35,173 nucleotides of DNA from an uncultured Lachnospiraceae bacterium (GCA_902778245.1 CACYXH010000015.1:1-35173); one strand, 5' to 3'. Positions 16,770 to 26,105 are shown, numbered from the stretch's first letter. A program made the numbers and translations. Notes: a model not told the origin generated them from the sequence alone.

Positions 16770-19736
16770 ATGGGAAAATTGAGAGTTTATGAATTAGCAA
16801 AAGAGATAGGTAAAGAAAACAAAGACATTATGGAAAGCCTGTCGGAAATGGGAGTAAGTGTGCCAAGCCACATGAGTACCGTGGACGATGAATACTGTGA
16901 AAAAATCAGAAGGAAATATACGAAGAAAGCTATGATAAAAGAACCGGATATGAATAAAGAAAAACAAGTAGAGAAACCTGTAGAAATGTCAGCGGAAAAA
17001 CAAACTGTACCTGAGGCCAAGCCAAAGAAGAAAAATATCATTCAGGTATTTCGCCCGCAAAACAGTAAGACGGGGATGGTACGTCCCGGACAAAGGCCGG
17101 GGCAGCATCGCAGCGCACCGGGGCAGGCAGGTCCGAATCGTTCTCAGGCAGCAAGACCGGCAGGCCGTCCTCAGCCGGGGCAGCCAAGACCTGCTTCGGC
17201 AGCTGCGTCACAGTCAGCTGCGGGTGCACCGACACCCCAGCCTGCATCTGCGCCGACACCCCAGCCTGCATCTGCACCGACACCCCAGCCTGCATCTGCA
17301 CCGACACCCCAGCCTGCATCTGCACCGACACCTCAGTCTGCACCTGCAGCGCCGGTAGTACCTCAGCCAAAATCCGAGACTAAAACGGCGGAAACAGCTG
17401 CAAAGCCGCAGACGGCGACAGTCAGACCGCAGAATCAAGAGCGCGCAGGACAGGGAGGTTTTCGTTCTCAAAACTCTCAAAATGGTCAGAACAAGTCCAA
17501 CTTTGGTAGTCGAAATCAGGCGCCGTCAGGAAACAGAGAGAGTCGGGGGCAGTCTGATCGTTACCAGGGCGGCCGGAATCAGAATGGAAATGGTTCCAGA
17601 TCATTTGGCAACCGTGATGGGAGACCCCAGAATGGCAGAGGAAATGCCGGCGGCTACCAGGGTCAGAGAAATGACCGCGCGCAGAGCGGCGACAGAGACT
17701 GGAAACAAAATGACCGCAGTTTTGCGGGAAGAACACAGAGCAGCGGCAGAATGCCTGGTATCCCCAAGGCTCCGGCGGAAGCGAAACCGCTGGAAAAAGA
17801 AGGAAGAATGAAAAATGAGCGGGGCGTCAGAAATGACCGCCGTCCCCAGAAAACGGAAAGAGGGGATAAGCTTGATCGGATGGAGCGCAACAGCCATCAG
17901 AACCAGAAAAATAACAACAAGGGCAAGATCCAGAATAAAGCAGCCAAACCCGCTCCGAAACCTGTGGTGAAAGAGGAAGAAAAAATCAAATTAATTACGC
18001 TTCCGGAAGTACTGACCATCAAAGAACTGGCTGACAAGATGAAGATCCAGCCTGCAGCCATCGTAAAGAAACTGTTCCTTCAGGGAACCATGGTAACAGT
18101 GAATCAGGAGATTGATTTTGACACCGCTGAAGAAATCGCGCTGGATTACGACATTATCTGTGAAAAGGAAGTGAAAGTGGATGTTATCGAGGAACTTCTG
18201 AAGGAAGCAGAGGACGCTTCGGAAACTCTTGTTCCACGTTCACCGGTAGTCTGCGTGATGGGTCATGTTGACCACGGTAAGACATCGCTGCTGGACGCAA
18301 TCCGAAATACCCATGTGATCGACCGGGAGGCCGGAGGCATCACACAGCATATCGGTGCGTCTGTGGTAAGCTGTAATGGACAGAAGATCACATTCCTGGA
18401 TACTCCTGGTCATGAGGCGTTCACGGCCATGCGTATGCGAGGTGCGAATTCCACGGATATCGCGATACTTGTGGTGGCGGCTGATGACGGTGTGATGCCT
18501 CAGACGGTGGAGGCCATTAATCACGCGAAAGCCGCAGGTATCGAGATTATTGTAGCGATCAATAAGATCGATAAGCCAAGCGCCAATGTGGAGCGTGTGA
18601 AACAGGAATTGACGGAGTATGAACTGATTCCGGAGGATTGGGGCGGCAGCACGATCTTTGTTCCGGTATCCGCGCATACCCATGAAGGAATCGATACTTT
18701 GCTGGAGATGATCCTGCTGACGGCTGAAGTGTTGGAACTGAAAGCAAACCCGAAGCGGAGAGCAAGAGGACTGGTGATCGAAGCCCAGTTGGATAAGGGA
18801 AGAGGTCCGGTAGCCACGGTTCTGGTACAGAAAGGTACACTGCATGTAGGTGATCCCATCTGCGCCGGCTCCTGCTACGGCAAGGTCCGCGCCATGATGG
18901 ATGACAAAGGCCGCAAAGTAAAAGAAGCAGGCCCATCCACTCCTGTGGAGATCCTCGGTTTCTCCGATGTCCCGGGAGCAGGTGAGATCTTCATGTCTCC
19001 GGAGACAGAAAAAGAGGCAAGAAGTTTTGCTGAGACCTTTATCAGTGAAGGCCGGGAGAAACTTCTGGAAGATACGAAAGCAAAGATGTCCCTGGATGAT
19101 CTGTTCTCCCAGATCCAGGCAGGCAACCTGAAAGAATTGAACTTGATCGTGAAAGCGGATGTGCAGGGTTCTGTGGAGGCTGTGAAGCAGAGCCTGCTGA
19201 AACTCTCCAACGATGAAGTGGTAGTGAAGATCATCCATGGCGGCGTAGGCGCCATCAACGAGTCCGACGTAATTCTGGCTTCGGCTTCCAATGCCATTAT
19301 CATTGGTTTCAATGTACGTCCGGACGCTATGGCGAAAACGACAGCGGAACGCGAAGGCGTTGATGTGAGATTGTATCGTGTTATCTATGACGCGATCGCG
19401 GATGTGGAAGCTGCTATGAAGGGCATGCTGGATCCGATCTTTGAAGAAAAAGTCATCGGTCACGCGGAGGTTCGTCAGACATTTAAAGCATCGGGAGTAG
19501 GTACCATCGCAGGCGCCTATATTCTGGACGGCGTTTTCCAGAGAGGATGCTCTGCGCGTATCACACGGGAAGGAACACAGATTTTTGACGGGGCTCTGGC
19601 ATCCCTGAAGCGTTTTAAGGACGATGTAAAAGAAGTAAGAGCCGGATACGAGTGTGGTCTTGTCTTTGAAAAATTTAATGATATCAAGGAAGAAGATCAG
19701 GTAGAGGCATATATTATGGTGGAAGTGCCCAGGTAA
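16770..19736 (+). CDS. infB: Translation initiation factor IF-2
   Basis: IF-2 is the GTPase that delivers initiator fMet-tRNA and promotes subunit joining. The product has 988 residues. Residues 1-50 are an IF2_N helical domain ([18 protein letters not shown]). Residues about 60-400 are a disordered linker: basic, Pro/Ala-rich with an octapeptide repeat (153-192), then Arg/Gly/Asn/Gln-rich like an RGG region. A second IF2_N domain (about 412-465) precedes the G domain, with GHVDHGKT at 498-505, DTPGHEAF and NKID; domains II, III and the tRNA-binding domain IV follow to the end. The ATG at 16770 follows GCGGAGGG; the in-frame TTG at 16764 overlaps the ylxQ stop. Confidence 0.97.
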   Translation: MGKLRVYELAKEIGKENKDIMESLSEMGVSVPSHMSTVDDEYCEKIRRKYTKKAMIKEPDMNKEKQVEKPVEMSAEKQTVPEAKPKKKNIIQVFRPQNSKTGMVRPGQRPGQHRSAPGQAGPNRSQAARPAGRPQPGQPRPASAAASQSAAGAPTPQPASAPTPQPASAPTPQPASAPTPQPASAPTPQSAPAAPVVPQPKSETKTAETAAKPQTATVRPQNQERAGQGGFRSQNSQNGQNKSNFGSRNQAPSGNRESRGQSDRYQGGRNQNGNGSRSFGNRDGRPQNGRGNAGGYQGQRNDRAQSGDRDWKQNDRSFAGRTQSSGRMPGIPKAPAEAKPLEKEGRMKNERGVRNDRRPQKTERGDKLDRMERNSHQNQKNNNKGKIQNKAAKPAPKPVVKEEEKIKLITLPEVLTIKELADKMKIQPAAIVKKLFLQGTMVTVNQEIDFDTAEEIALDYDIICEKEVKVDVIEELLKEAEDASETLVPRSPVVCVMGHVDHGKTSLLDAIRNTHVIDREAGGITQHIGASVVSCNGQKITFLDTPGHEAFTAMRMRGANSTDIAILVVAADDGVMPQTVEAINHAKAAGIEIIVAINKIDKPSANVERVKQELTEYELIPEDWGGSTIFVPVSAHTHEGIDTLLEMILLTAEVLELKANPKRRARGLVIEAQLDKGRGPVATVLVQKGTLHVGDPICAGSCYGKVRAMMDDKGRKVKEAGPSTPVEILGFSDVPGAGEIFMSPETEKEARSFAETFISEGREKLLEDTKAKMSLDDLFSQIQAGNLKELNLIVKADVQGSVEAVKQSLLKLSNDEVVVKIIHGGVGAINESDVILASASNAIIIGFNVRPDAMAKTTAEREGVDVRLYRVIYDAIADVEAAMKGMLDPIFEEKVIGHAEVRQTFKASGVGTIAGAYILDGVFQRGCSARITREGTQIFDGALASLKRFKDDVKEVRAGYECGLVFEKFNDIKEEDQVEAYIMVEVPR
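17226..17345 (+). repeat. Five 24-bp tandem repeats in infB linker (APTPQPAS)
   Basis: Five consecutive 24-base units start at 17226, 17250, 17274, 17298 and 17322. Units 1 to 4 are nearly identical and encode Ala-Pro-Thr-Pro-Gln-Pro-Ala-Ser; the fifth has drifted to APTPQSAP. The array is in frame and keeps the linker open. Its near identity points to recent expansion by slippage or unequal exchange, so copy number may vary between strains. Confidence 0.95.
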
Positions 19737-19770
19737 AGCTGGCATATCTGCCGGTTCAGAGGTAAGATGA

Positions 19771-20163
19771 ATGAGAAAAAACAGTATAAAAAATACCAGG
19801 ATCAACGGCGAAGTGATGAAAGAACTTTCTGTGATCATCCGCAATGAGATTAAGGATCCGCGTATCCATCCCATGACGTCTGTGACGGCAGTGGAAGTGG
19901 CTCCGGATCTCAAGACTTGTAAAGCATATATTAGTGTGCTTGGGGATGAGGAAGCACAGAAAGCCACACTGGCAGGACTGAGAAGCGCGGAAGGTTATAT
20001 CCGCAGACAGCTGGCCAAAACTGTGAATCTGCGCAATACGCCGGAAATCCGGTTCATACTGGACCAGTCTATCGCATATGGTATCAGTATGTCGAAACTG
20101 ATTGATGATGTAACAAAAACCATTCATGAAGAAGGGAATGATGATAATGTTTCTGCTGAATGA
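19771..20163 (+). CDS. rbfA: 30S ribosome-binding factor RbfA
   Basis: RbfA binds late 30S precursors and helps 16S rRNA 5' maturation. The 130-residue single KH-like domain is complete: INGEVMKELSVIIRNEIKDPRI, TSVTAVEVAPDLKTCKAYISVLG, LRSAEGYIRRQLAKTVNLR and PEIRFILDQSIAYG. The ATG at 19771 follows AGAGGTAAG; an ATG four bases earlier is out of frame. The 3' end overlaps nrnA. Order infB-rbfA-nrnA-truB is standard. Confidence 0.95.
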   Translation: MRKNSIKNTRINGEVMKELSVIIRNEIKDPRIHPMTSVTAVEVAPDLKTCKAYISVLGDEEAQKATLAGLRSAEGYIRRQLAKTVNLRNTPEIRFILDQSIAYGISMSKLIDDVTKTIHEEGNDDNVSAE

Positions 20164-21130
20164 GGTGCTTTTGGGGGCGGGGACGGTGGGAATTGCCGGA
20201 CATGTGCGTCCGGACGGGGACTGTGTAGGTTCCTGTCTGGGCCTTGCCCTTTACATCAGAGAAAACTTTCCGGAGATTAAAACAAAGGTTTATCTGGAAG
20301 AATTTTCCGAATCCTTTTTGTTTTTGAAAGGGGCCGGGGACGTGGACCATGATTGCAGTCAGGACACGGAGCACGATGTATTCTTTGCTCTGGACTGCGG
20401 GGATGAGGCCAGATTGGGAGACGCAGTAAAATATTTTCGGTCTGCGAAGAAAACTGTTTGTATTGATCACCATATCAGCAATACATCTTTTGCCCAGGTG
20501 AACTACATAGAACCGGAAGCTAGCTCCGCCAGTGAACTGGTCTGCAATCTTCTGGAAGAAGCTAAGATCACAAAAGAGATTGCGGAAGCGCTTTACATGG
20601 GAATTGTGCATGACACGGGGGTATTTCAGTATTCCTGCACCTCCAGTCATACTATGAAGATTGCCGGCATGTTGATGGATAAGGGAATTGATTTTTCTAA
20701 AATCGTAGACGATACGTACTATTCGAAGACTTATGTACAGAACCAGATTTTGGGACGTGCGCTGCTGGAAAGCGTCATAATGATGGACAGTAAAATTGTC
20801 TTTACTGCACTGAGACAGAAAGATCTGGCTTTCTATGGAGTGACATACAAGGATCTGGACGGGATTGTGCAGCAGCTTAGAAATACAAAAGGTGTGGAGG
20901 CCGCTATTTTTCTGTATGAAACCGGCCCTCAGGAATACAAGGTGAGCATGCGGTCTAACGGTAAGATTGATGTCAGTAAAATCGCCTGCTACTTTGGCGG
21001 CGGCGGTCATGTGAGAGCAGCCGGCTGCACCATGCAGGGAAGCGTATATGATGTGGTAAACAATTTGGTTGATCATATGTATAAACAGTTGAAACAGCTC
21101 GAAGCGTGTACTGCCAAGAGCGACAGTTAA
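20147..21130 (+). CDS. nrnA: DHH-DHHA1 phosphoesterase, NrnA type (nanoRNase / pAp phosphatase)
   Basis: NrnA degrades 2-5 nt RNA and dephosphorylates 3'-phosphoadenosine 5'-phosphate. The DHH motifs are in order: GHVRPDGDCVGS (I), LDCGDEARLGD (II), CIDHHISN (III) and GIVHDTGVFQYS (IV). The DHHA1 domain carries the substrate-binding GGGGHVRAAGC. The product is about 328 residues. Four in-frame ATGs lie at 20126, 20138, 20141 and 20147; 20147 has the best distance from AAGGGA, but 20141 is possible. The start lies inside rbfA, so the two are translationally coupled. Confidence 0.92.
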   Translation: MFLLNEVLLGAGTVGIAGHVRPDGDCVGSCLGLALYIRENFPEIKTKVYLEEFSESFLFLKGAGDVDHDCSQDTEHDVFFALDCGDEARLGDAVKYFRSAKKTVCIDHHISNTSFAQVNYIEPEASSASELVCNLLEEAKITKEIAEALYMGIVHDTGVFQYSCTSSHTMKIAGMLMDKGIDFSKIVDDTYYSKTYVQNQILGRALLESVIMMDSKIVFTALRQKDLAFYGVTYKDLDGIVQQLRNTKGVEAAIFLYETGPQEYKVSMRSNGKIDVSKIACYFGGGGHVRAAGCTMQGSVYDVVNNLVDHMYKQLKQLEACTAKSDS

Positions 21131-21143
21131 AGCAGGTGGAAAA

Positions 21144-22040
21144 GTGATTTCAGGCGTAATCAATGTATACAAGGAAAAAGGATATACCAGCCATGATGTG
21201 GTCGCAAAGCTGAGAGGGATCCTGAAGCAGAAAAAAGTAGGTCATACCGGCACGCTGGATCCAGAGGCGGAAGGTGTTCTGGCTGTCTGTCTTGGGAGCG
21301 GTACAAAGCTCTGCGATATGCTGACAGATACCGGTAAGACATATGAAGCTACGCTGCTTTTAGGACAGATTACGGATACTCAGGATTCCACTGGTAATCT
21401 GCAGCAGGAACGTCCGGTGACCTGCTCAGAAGATGATGTGGCGGAAAAACTGCATTCCTTTATCGGAGAGTACGACCAGATTCCACCTATGTTCTCCGCA
21501 CGAAAAGTTCAGGGGAAAAAACTGTATGAGCTGGCCAGAACCGGCATAGAAGTGGAACGTAAGCCGCAGCGCATTACGATTTATGATATTCATATAGAGA
21601 ATATCCTGCTTCCGGAAGTAGTGTTTACGGTAAGCTGCTCCAAGGGAACTTATATCCGTACTCTCTGCCATGATGTGGGAAAAACTCTCGGATGCGGGGG
21701 CTGTATGAAAAGTTTGAAGCGCATTCGGGTGGGGGATTTTAAAATTGATGACAGTCTAAAACTGTCGGAAATTGAGAGATTGAGGGACAGCGGAGTACTT
21801 ATGGATTACATACATCCCGTGGATTCCATGTTCCCGAATCTTGCGCAGATCCACGTTCTGCCGGAATTTGAGGGGCTTTTAAAAAACGGCAATCCTCTGG
21901 GATACAGGCATATAAGAGAAAAGACGGAAAAAGCTTCCAGGATCCGCGTTTATGATACGGAAAACATCTTCTGGGGTATTTACACATGGAACAACGATAA
22001 GAAAATTTATGTACCGGAGAAGATGTTTCCTGAAATATAA
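21144..22040 (+). CDS. truB: tRNA pseudouridine-55 synthase TruB
   Basis: TruB makes pseudouridine 55 in the T-loop of tRNAs. The 298-residue protein has the family start GVINVYKEKGYTSHDVV, the catalytic loop GHTGTLDPEAEGVL with the nucleophilic Asp, QIPPMFSARKVQGKKLYELAR and VSCSKGTYIRTLCHDVG. The remaining C-terminal part is a short PUA-like region. The start codon is GTG at 21144, with AGGTGG upstream. It lies 13 bases after nrnA and 14 bases before ribF. Confidence 0.95.
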   Translation: MISGVINVYKEKGYTSHDVVAKLRGILKQKKVGHTGTLDPEAEGVLAVCLGSGTKLCDMLTDTGKTYEATLLLGQITDTQDSTGNLQQERPVTCSEDDVAEKLHSFIGEYDQIPPMFSARKVQGKKLYELARTGIEVERKPQRITIYDIHIENILLPEVVFTVSCSKGTYIRTLCHDVGKTLGCGGCMKSLKRIRVGDFKIDDSLKLSEIERLRDSGVLMDYIHPVDSMFPNLAQIHVLPEFEGLLKNGNPLGYRHIREKTEKASRIRVYDTENIFWGIYTWNNDKKIYVPEKMFPEI

Positions 22041-22054
22041 ACTGGGAGGAAGAC

Positions 22055-22948
22055 ATGAATTATTTTCATGGAACTACGGAATTTCAGATAGAGCAATCCT
22101 GCGCAGTTACACTGGGAAAGTTTGACGGTGTTCATCTGGGTCATCAGAAACTGATGCGGCATATCAAGTCGATGGAAGGGAAACAGGTGATCAGCGTAGT
22201 CTTTGCTTTAAATTCCCACTCAGGAAATCTGATTTTGACAGAGAAAGAGCAAAAAAATATTGTAGAGAAGATGGGAATCTCCTGCCTGATCCAATGTCCC
22301 TTTATCCCTGAAATATCGGGGATGGAGCCGGAACAATTTGTGAAGGAAATACTGGTGGAACGGCTTCATGCGAAATATATCGCGGTGGGAACAGATTTTC
22401 ATTTCGGTCGTGGAAGAACGGGGGATGTGAATACCCTTGAAAAACTTCAGCAAAAATTTGGATTTCAGTTAGATATTATTCCAAAGGAACGTCTGGGGGA
22501 GCGGGAAATCAGCAGCACCTATGTACGGGAAGCGCTAAGCGCAGGAGATATGCCGCTGGCACACAAGTTGCTTGGAAGACCTTATTTCGTCAGTGGAATT
22601 GTGATGCATGGGCGTAAGATAGGAAGAACTCTGGGTATGCCTACAGTGAATCTGATCCCACCGCCGGAGAAATTGCTGCCGCCAGATGGGGTTTATGTGT
22701 CAAAGACTCTGGTTGACGGAACTATTTATCCTGGTATTACTAATATTGGCTGCAAGCCCACTGTGGGAGAGGTATTTCGAGGCGTTGAGACGTATCTCTT
22801 TGATGTGGATATGGATCTGTACGGAACAGAAATTGTTACAGAATTGCTGCTATTTGAGCGGACAGAACAGAAATTTGCTTCTTTGGAAGAGTTAAAGAGC
22901 CAGATGCAAAGGGATATTTCATTTGGAAGGGAGTATTTTGGTGGATAA
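22055..22948 (+). CDS. ribF: Bifunctional riboflavin kinase / FAD synthetase
   Basis: The protein makes FMN from riboflavin and then FAD. The N-terminal adenylyltransferase domain has GKFDGVHLGHQ (residues 21-31) and ISSTYVREAL; the C-terminal flavokinase has GRTLGMPTVNL and YPGITNIGCKPTVG. At 297 residues it is slightly shorter than many homologues but no block is missing. The ATG at 22055 follows GGGAGGAAG. The last bases overlap the GTG of the next gene. Confidence 0.95.
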   Translation: MNYFHGTTEFQIEQSCAVTLGKFDGVHLGHQKLMRHIKSMEGKQVISVVFALNSHSGNLILTEKEQKNIVEKMGISCLIQCPFIPEISGMEPEQFVKEILVERLHAKYIAVGTDFHFGRGRTGDVNTLEKLQQKFGFQLDIIPKERLGEREISSTYVREALSAGDMPLAHKLLGRPYFVSGIVMHGRKIGRTLGMPTVNLIPPPEKLLPPDGVYVSKTLVDGTIYPGITNIGCKPTVGEVFRGVETYLFDVDMDLYGTEIVTELLLFERTEQKFASLEELKSQMQRDISFGREYFGG

Positions 22949-23381
22949 GAGTTTGTGGGCTGCCAGCTGCTTTCTGATCGTAGCTGGAATGCTTTTTCTG
23001 ATCGGAGGGTTTGCCTGCTGGCTATACCAGAATTATAAGGAGCCGTTTGAGGGCAAAACAACGGCCCGCGTGGTGGATCTGCTGCTGCAGGAGCCGAAAA
23101 ACCGCAGACAGCCTATGCTATATAAAAATTATTATTATCCGGTATTAGAATATTATGCAGAGGGAAAGCTGTATAAAGTAACTCATCCGGAGGGTTCCTA
23201 CCCCAGCGCGTTTCGTGCGAATCAGGAAGTCCCCATCTGTTATAATCAGACAGATCCGCTGGAATATAAAATTGCAGATAACAGCAAGATAAAAATACTG
23301 GCGCAGGCGCTGTATGTCATCGGGGTGTTGGGGATTGCAGTAGGATGTATTATTTTCTTGATATTTGCGCGAAGAGGTTGA
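22941..23381 (+). CDS. DUF3592-like membrane protein of unknown function
   Basis: This 146-residue protein has two predicted membrane helices: one near the N-terminus (SCFLIVAGMLFLIGGFACWL) and one near the C-terminus (LYVIGVLGIAVGCIIFLIF). Between them is a soluble beta-rich domain of about 85 residues with YYYPVLEYYAEGKLYKV and VPICYNQTDPLEY, which is the layout of DUF3592 proteins. The GTG at 22941 follows GGAAGGGAG inside the ribF end and overlaps ribF by 8 bases. Its stop codon overlaps the -35 box of the rpsO promoter. I cannot assign a function; the position between ribF and rpsO is not part of the universal operon. Confidence 0.75.
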   Translation: MDKSLWAASCFLIVAGMLFLIGGFACWLYQNYKEPFEGKTTARVVDLLLQEPKNRRQPMLYKNYYYPVLEYYAEGKLYKVTHPEGSYPSAFRANQEVPICYNQTDPLEYKIADNSKIKILAQALYVIGVLGIAVGCIIFLIFARRG

Positions 23382-23406
23382 CGAAAATAGTGAATTATGA
23401 TATAGT
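23378..23406 (+). promoter_or_regulatory. Sigma-A promoter for rpsO
   Basis: TTGACG at 23378-23383, a 17-base spacer and TATAGT at 23401-23406: five of six matches in each box. The -35 box overlaps the stop codon of the upstream membrane-protein gene. Transcription would start near 23413, giving an rpsO leader of about 85 bases. It means rpsO, and perhaps pnp, can be expressed apart from the long rimP transcript. Confidence 0.75.
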
Positions 23407-23412
23407 TTTCGA

Positions 23413-23497
23413 GGTATGATTTTAGCCGATGCTCAGAAGACGGACACTCCGACCGCTTCCTGGTATCAGGCGATAAAAAAACAGGAGGAATGAAACA
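23413..23497 (+). promoter_or_regulatory. rpsO 5' leader, candidate S15 autoregulatory RNA
   Basis: The leader between the promoter and rpsO holds two small hairpins: CGGA/TCCG arms at 23441-23451 and CCTG/CAGG arms at 23459-23470. S15 represses its own mRNA in several bacterial groups through leaders that mimic its 16S rRNA site, so a role in S15 feedback is plausible. I cannot match the hairpins to a named S15 leader class. The ribosome site AGGAGG lies at about 23482-23487. Confidence 0.35.
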
Positions 23498-23764
23498 ATG
23501 ATTTCAAAAGAAAAGAAACAGGCAATTATTGAAGAGTATGGAAGAAAACCGGGAGATACCGGTTCACCTGAGGTACAGATCGCAGTACTGACTGCCAGGA
23601 TTCAGGAACTGACCGCTCATCTTCAGGAAAATCCCAAGGATCATCATTCAAGAAGAGGTCTTCTGAAAATGGTAGGTCAGAGACGTGGTCTTCTGGCTTA
23701 CTTAAAGAAAACTGATATTGAAGGATACCGTGCTCTGATTGCAAAATTAGGAATCAGAAAATAA
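23498..23764 (+). CDS. rpsO: 30S ribosomal protein S15
   Basis: S15 is a primary 16S rRNA-binding protein of the platform. The 88-residue product is standard length, with [36 protein letters not shown] and [13 protein letters not shown], which hold the rRNA-contacting residues. It has its own promoter and leader and is followed by hairpins before pnp, the usual neighbour. Confidence 0.98.
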   Translation: MISKEKKQAIIEEYGRKPGDTGSPEVQIAVLTARIQELTAHLQENPKDHHSRRGLLKMVGQRRGLLAYLKKTDIEGYRALIAKLGIRK

Positions 23765-23772
23765 TGTGAAAC

Positions 23773-23799
23773 AAGGGCGGAGCGATCCGCCCTTAATTT
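23773..23799 (+). terminator. Hairpin after rpsO, likely partial terminator
   Basis: Perfect 9-base GC-rich arms at 23773-23781 and 23786-23794 with a GCGA tetraloop, followed by AATTT. The stem is strong and lies nine bases after the stop codon. The U-run is short, so it may reduce rather than stop transcription into pnp, or protect the 3' end of rpsO mRNA. Confidence 0.6.
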
Positions 23800-23832
23800 G
23801 GGATAAGGCAGCAAATTATTTTCTTATCCCAA
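23798..23832 (+). other. Second stem-loop between rpsO and pnp
   Basis: Perfect 10-base arms TTGGGATAAG (23798-23807) and CTTATCCCAA (23823-23832) enclose a 15-base loop. No U-run follows. It directly adjoins the rpsO terminator-like hairpin. In other bacteria the rpsO-pnp gap holds RNase III sites that control pnp; this stem-loop is a candidate for such processing, which is inference. Confidence 0.5.
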
Positions 23833-23970
23833 GTGATGTTTAATGTGACTGACAGAGACAAATTTGCCGAGACTACTGAAAAGCTGATTTAGATTGTAGA
23901 GTATCTGTGAGATTAAGTCGGTTTTTCAGTTGTTTCGGATTTGCGCTCTGCCAAAGAAAAGGAGAAGAAA

Positions 23971-26064
23971 ATGTATCAGAGTTTTTCAATGGAACTGGGC
24001 GGGAGAACGCTTACGGTAGACGTAGGCAGAGTGGCGGCCCAGGCGAACGGCGCAGCATTTATGCACTATGGCGATACGGTGGTTCTTTCCACAGCTACCG
24101 CATCAGACAAGCCCAGGGACGGAATTGATTTCTTCCCACTGAGTGTGGAATTTGAGGAAAAACTGTATTCTGTAGGCAAGATTCCGGGAGGGTTCAATAA
24201 ACGTGAGGGCAAGGCTTCAGAGAATGCGGTTCTGACAGCCCGTGTGATCGACCGCCCGATGCGTCCGCTGTTTCCGAAGGATTACCGGAATGATGTTACG
24301 TTAAATAACCTGGTGCTTTCTGTGGATCCGCAGTGCCGTCCGGAACTGGTGGCTATGCTGGGATCTTCCATTGCCACCTGCATTTCAGACATTCCGTTCG
24401 ATGGTCCCTGCGCTATGACCCAGGTTGGACTGGTAGATGGAGAATTTATAGTAAATCCGTCCCAGGAACAGTGGAAGAACGGGGATCTGCAGCTTACAGT
24501 GGCTTCCACCAGTGAAAAGGTGATCATGATCGAAGCGGGCGCAAATGAAATACCCGAGGCAAAGATGATTGAAGCCATATACATGGCTCATGACCTGAAC
24601 CAGGAAATCATTGCTTTTATCAATAAGATCGTTGCCGAAGTAGGAAAAGCGAAGCATGAGTATGAGAGCTGCGCGATTCCGGAAGAAATGTTCCAAGAGA
24701 TCAAGAAGATCGTTACTCCGGAGGAGATGGAAACGGCAGTATTTACGGACGTAAAGCAGGTTCGTGAGGAAAATATCAAGAAAATTACCGAAAAGCTGGA
24801 AGAGGCTTTTGCGGAGAAAGAAGACTGGCTGGCAATTCTGGGAGAGGCTGTATATCAGTACCAGAAAAAGACGGTCCGCAAGATGATCCTCAAAGATCAC
24901 AAGCGCCCGGACGGCCGTCAGATCACTCAGATCAGGCCCCTGGCAGCGGAGATCGATCTGCTTCCGAGAGTACATGGTTCCGCCATGTTTACCCGCGGAC
25001 AGACTCAGATCTGTACCGTGACTACTCTGGCTCCCCTTTCTGAGGTTCAGAGAATCGATGGGCTGGATGAAAATGAAGTAAATAAGCGCTACATGCATCA
25101 CTATAATTTCCCGTCCTACTCCGTAGGTGAGACGAAACCGTCCAGAGGACCTGGAAGACGTGAGATCGGCCACGGCGCTCTGGCAGAGAAAGCATTGGTT
25201 CCGGTACTTCCTTCGGAAGAAGAATTCCCGTATACGATCCGCACTGTTTCCGAGACTTTTGAGTCCAATGGTTCTACGTCACAGGCAAGCATCTGCGCAT
25301 CTACCATGTCTCTAATGGCGGCCGGTGTTCCGATCAAGAAACAGGTGGCGGGAATATCCTGCGGTCTGGTGACTGGAGAGACCGACGATGACTATATTGT
25401 GCTGACAGATATTCAGGGCCTGGAAGATTTCTTTGGTGATATGGACTTCAAGGTGGCCGGTACTCACGACGGTATCACGGCCATCCAGATGGATATCAAG
25501 ATCCACGGCCTCACCCGTCCTATCGTGGAGGAGGCAATCTCCAGAACGAAAGAGGCGAGAGAATATATCCTGAACGAGATCATGACTCCGTGTATTGCCA
25601 AGCCGCGTGAGGAAGTGTCCAAGTACGCTCCCAAGATCATCCAGATCATGATCGACCCCCAGAAGATCGGCGATGTAGTTGGTCAGCGGGGAAAGACCAT
25701 CAATACCATTATTGAGCGCACCGGGGTTAAGATCGATATCACTGATGACGGCGCAGTTTCCGTATGCGGAACAGATCCGGTCATGATGGATAAAGCGGTG
25801 GATATGATCAAGATCATTACCACTGATTTTGAAGAGGGAATGATCCTGACCGGCGAAGTCGTCAGCATCAAAGATTTCGGGGCATTTATCGAGTTTGCTC
25901 CCGGCAAAGAGGGAATGGTTCACATTTCCAAGATTGCGAAGGAGAGGATCGCCCATGTGGAGGATGTGCTTACTCTTGGCGACAAAGTAAAAGTAGTATG
26001 CCTGGGCAAGGACAAAATGGGAAGACTCAGCTTCTCCATCAAGGATGTAAAAGAGAAGAAGTAA
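23971..26064 (+). CDS. pnp: Polyribonucleotide nucleotidyltransferase (PNPase)
   Basis: PNPase degrades RNA 3' to 5' by phosphorolysis and can add tails. The 697-residue product has two RNase PH domains (first: RDGIDFFPLSVEFEEK and RPLFPKDYRNDV; second: RPDGRQITQIRPL, PSYSVGETKPSRGPGRREIGHGAL, and GDMDFKVAGTHDGITAIQMD with the catalytic aspartates), then KH (IGDVVGQRGKTINTII) and S1 (GEVVSIKDFGAFIEFAPGKEGMVHIS) domains to the end. The ATG at 23971 follows AAAGGAG; a TTG at 23941 is in frame but precedes that site. Full length and intact. Confidence 0.97.
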   Translation: MYQSFSMELGGRTLTVDVGRVAAQANGAAFMHYGDTVVLSTATASDKPRDGIDFFPLSVEFEEKLYSVGKIPGGFNKREGKASENAVLTARVIDRPMRPLFPKDYRNDVTLNNLVLSVDPQCRPELVAMLGSSIATCISDIPFDGPCAMTQVGLVDGEFIVNPSQEQWKNGDLQLTVASTSEKVIMIEAGANEIPEAKMIEAIYMAHDLNQEIIAFINKIVAEVGKAKHEYESCAIPEEMFQEIKKIVTPEEMETAVFTDVKQVREENIKKITEKLEEAFAEKEDWLAILGEAVYQYQKKTVRKMILKDHKRPDGRQITQIRPLAAEIDLLPRVHGSAMFTRGQTQICTVTTLAPLSEVQRIDGLDENEVNKRYMHHYNFPSYSVGETKPSRGPGRREIGHGALAEKALVPVLPSEEEFPYTIRTVSETFESNGSTSQASICASTMSLMAAGVPIKKQVAGISCGLVTGETDDDYIVLTDIQGLEDFFGDMDFKVAGTHDGITAIQMDIKIHGLTRPIVEEAISRTKEAREYILNEIMTPCIAKPREEVSKYAPKIIQIMIDPQKIGDVVGQRGKTINTIIERTGVKIDITDDGAVSVCGTDPVMMDKAVDMIKIITTDFEEGMILTGEVVSIKDFGAFIEFAPGKEGMVHISKIAKERIAHVEDVLTLGDKVKVVCLGKDKMGRLSFSIKDVKEKK

Positions 26065-26076
26065 CAAAAATATCCA

Positions 26077-26105
26077 TTGACAAATTTTAGTTTTTGTACT
26101 AATCT
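26077..26105 (+). promoter_or_regulatory. Sigma-A promoter of the T-box / transporter operon
   Basis: TTGACA at 26077-26082 (perfect -35), a 17-base spacer and TAATCT at 26100-26105. It begins 13 bases after the pnp stop, and transcription would start near 26112, just before the T-box leader. It makes the transporter an independent unit. Confidence 0.8.

Noticed and set aside
18240-19967. 575-codon minus-strand frame opposite infB
   Set aside because: It lies antisense to the conserved GTPase and tRNA-binding domains of IF-2 and its composition (Arg/His/Cys/Ser-rich) is that of a shadow frame.
23864-23894. Promoter for pnp (TTGCCG with TTTAGA or TTAGAT)
   Set aside because: Spacer is 18-19 bases and the -10 matches only about three positions; too weak to list.
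26064-26097. Inverted repeat ACAAAAA/TTTTTGT after pnp as a terminator
   Set aside because: All A/T with a 20-base loop, and it overlaps a strong promoter. It is likely chance in AT-rich sequence.
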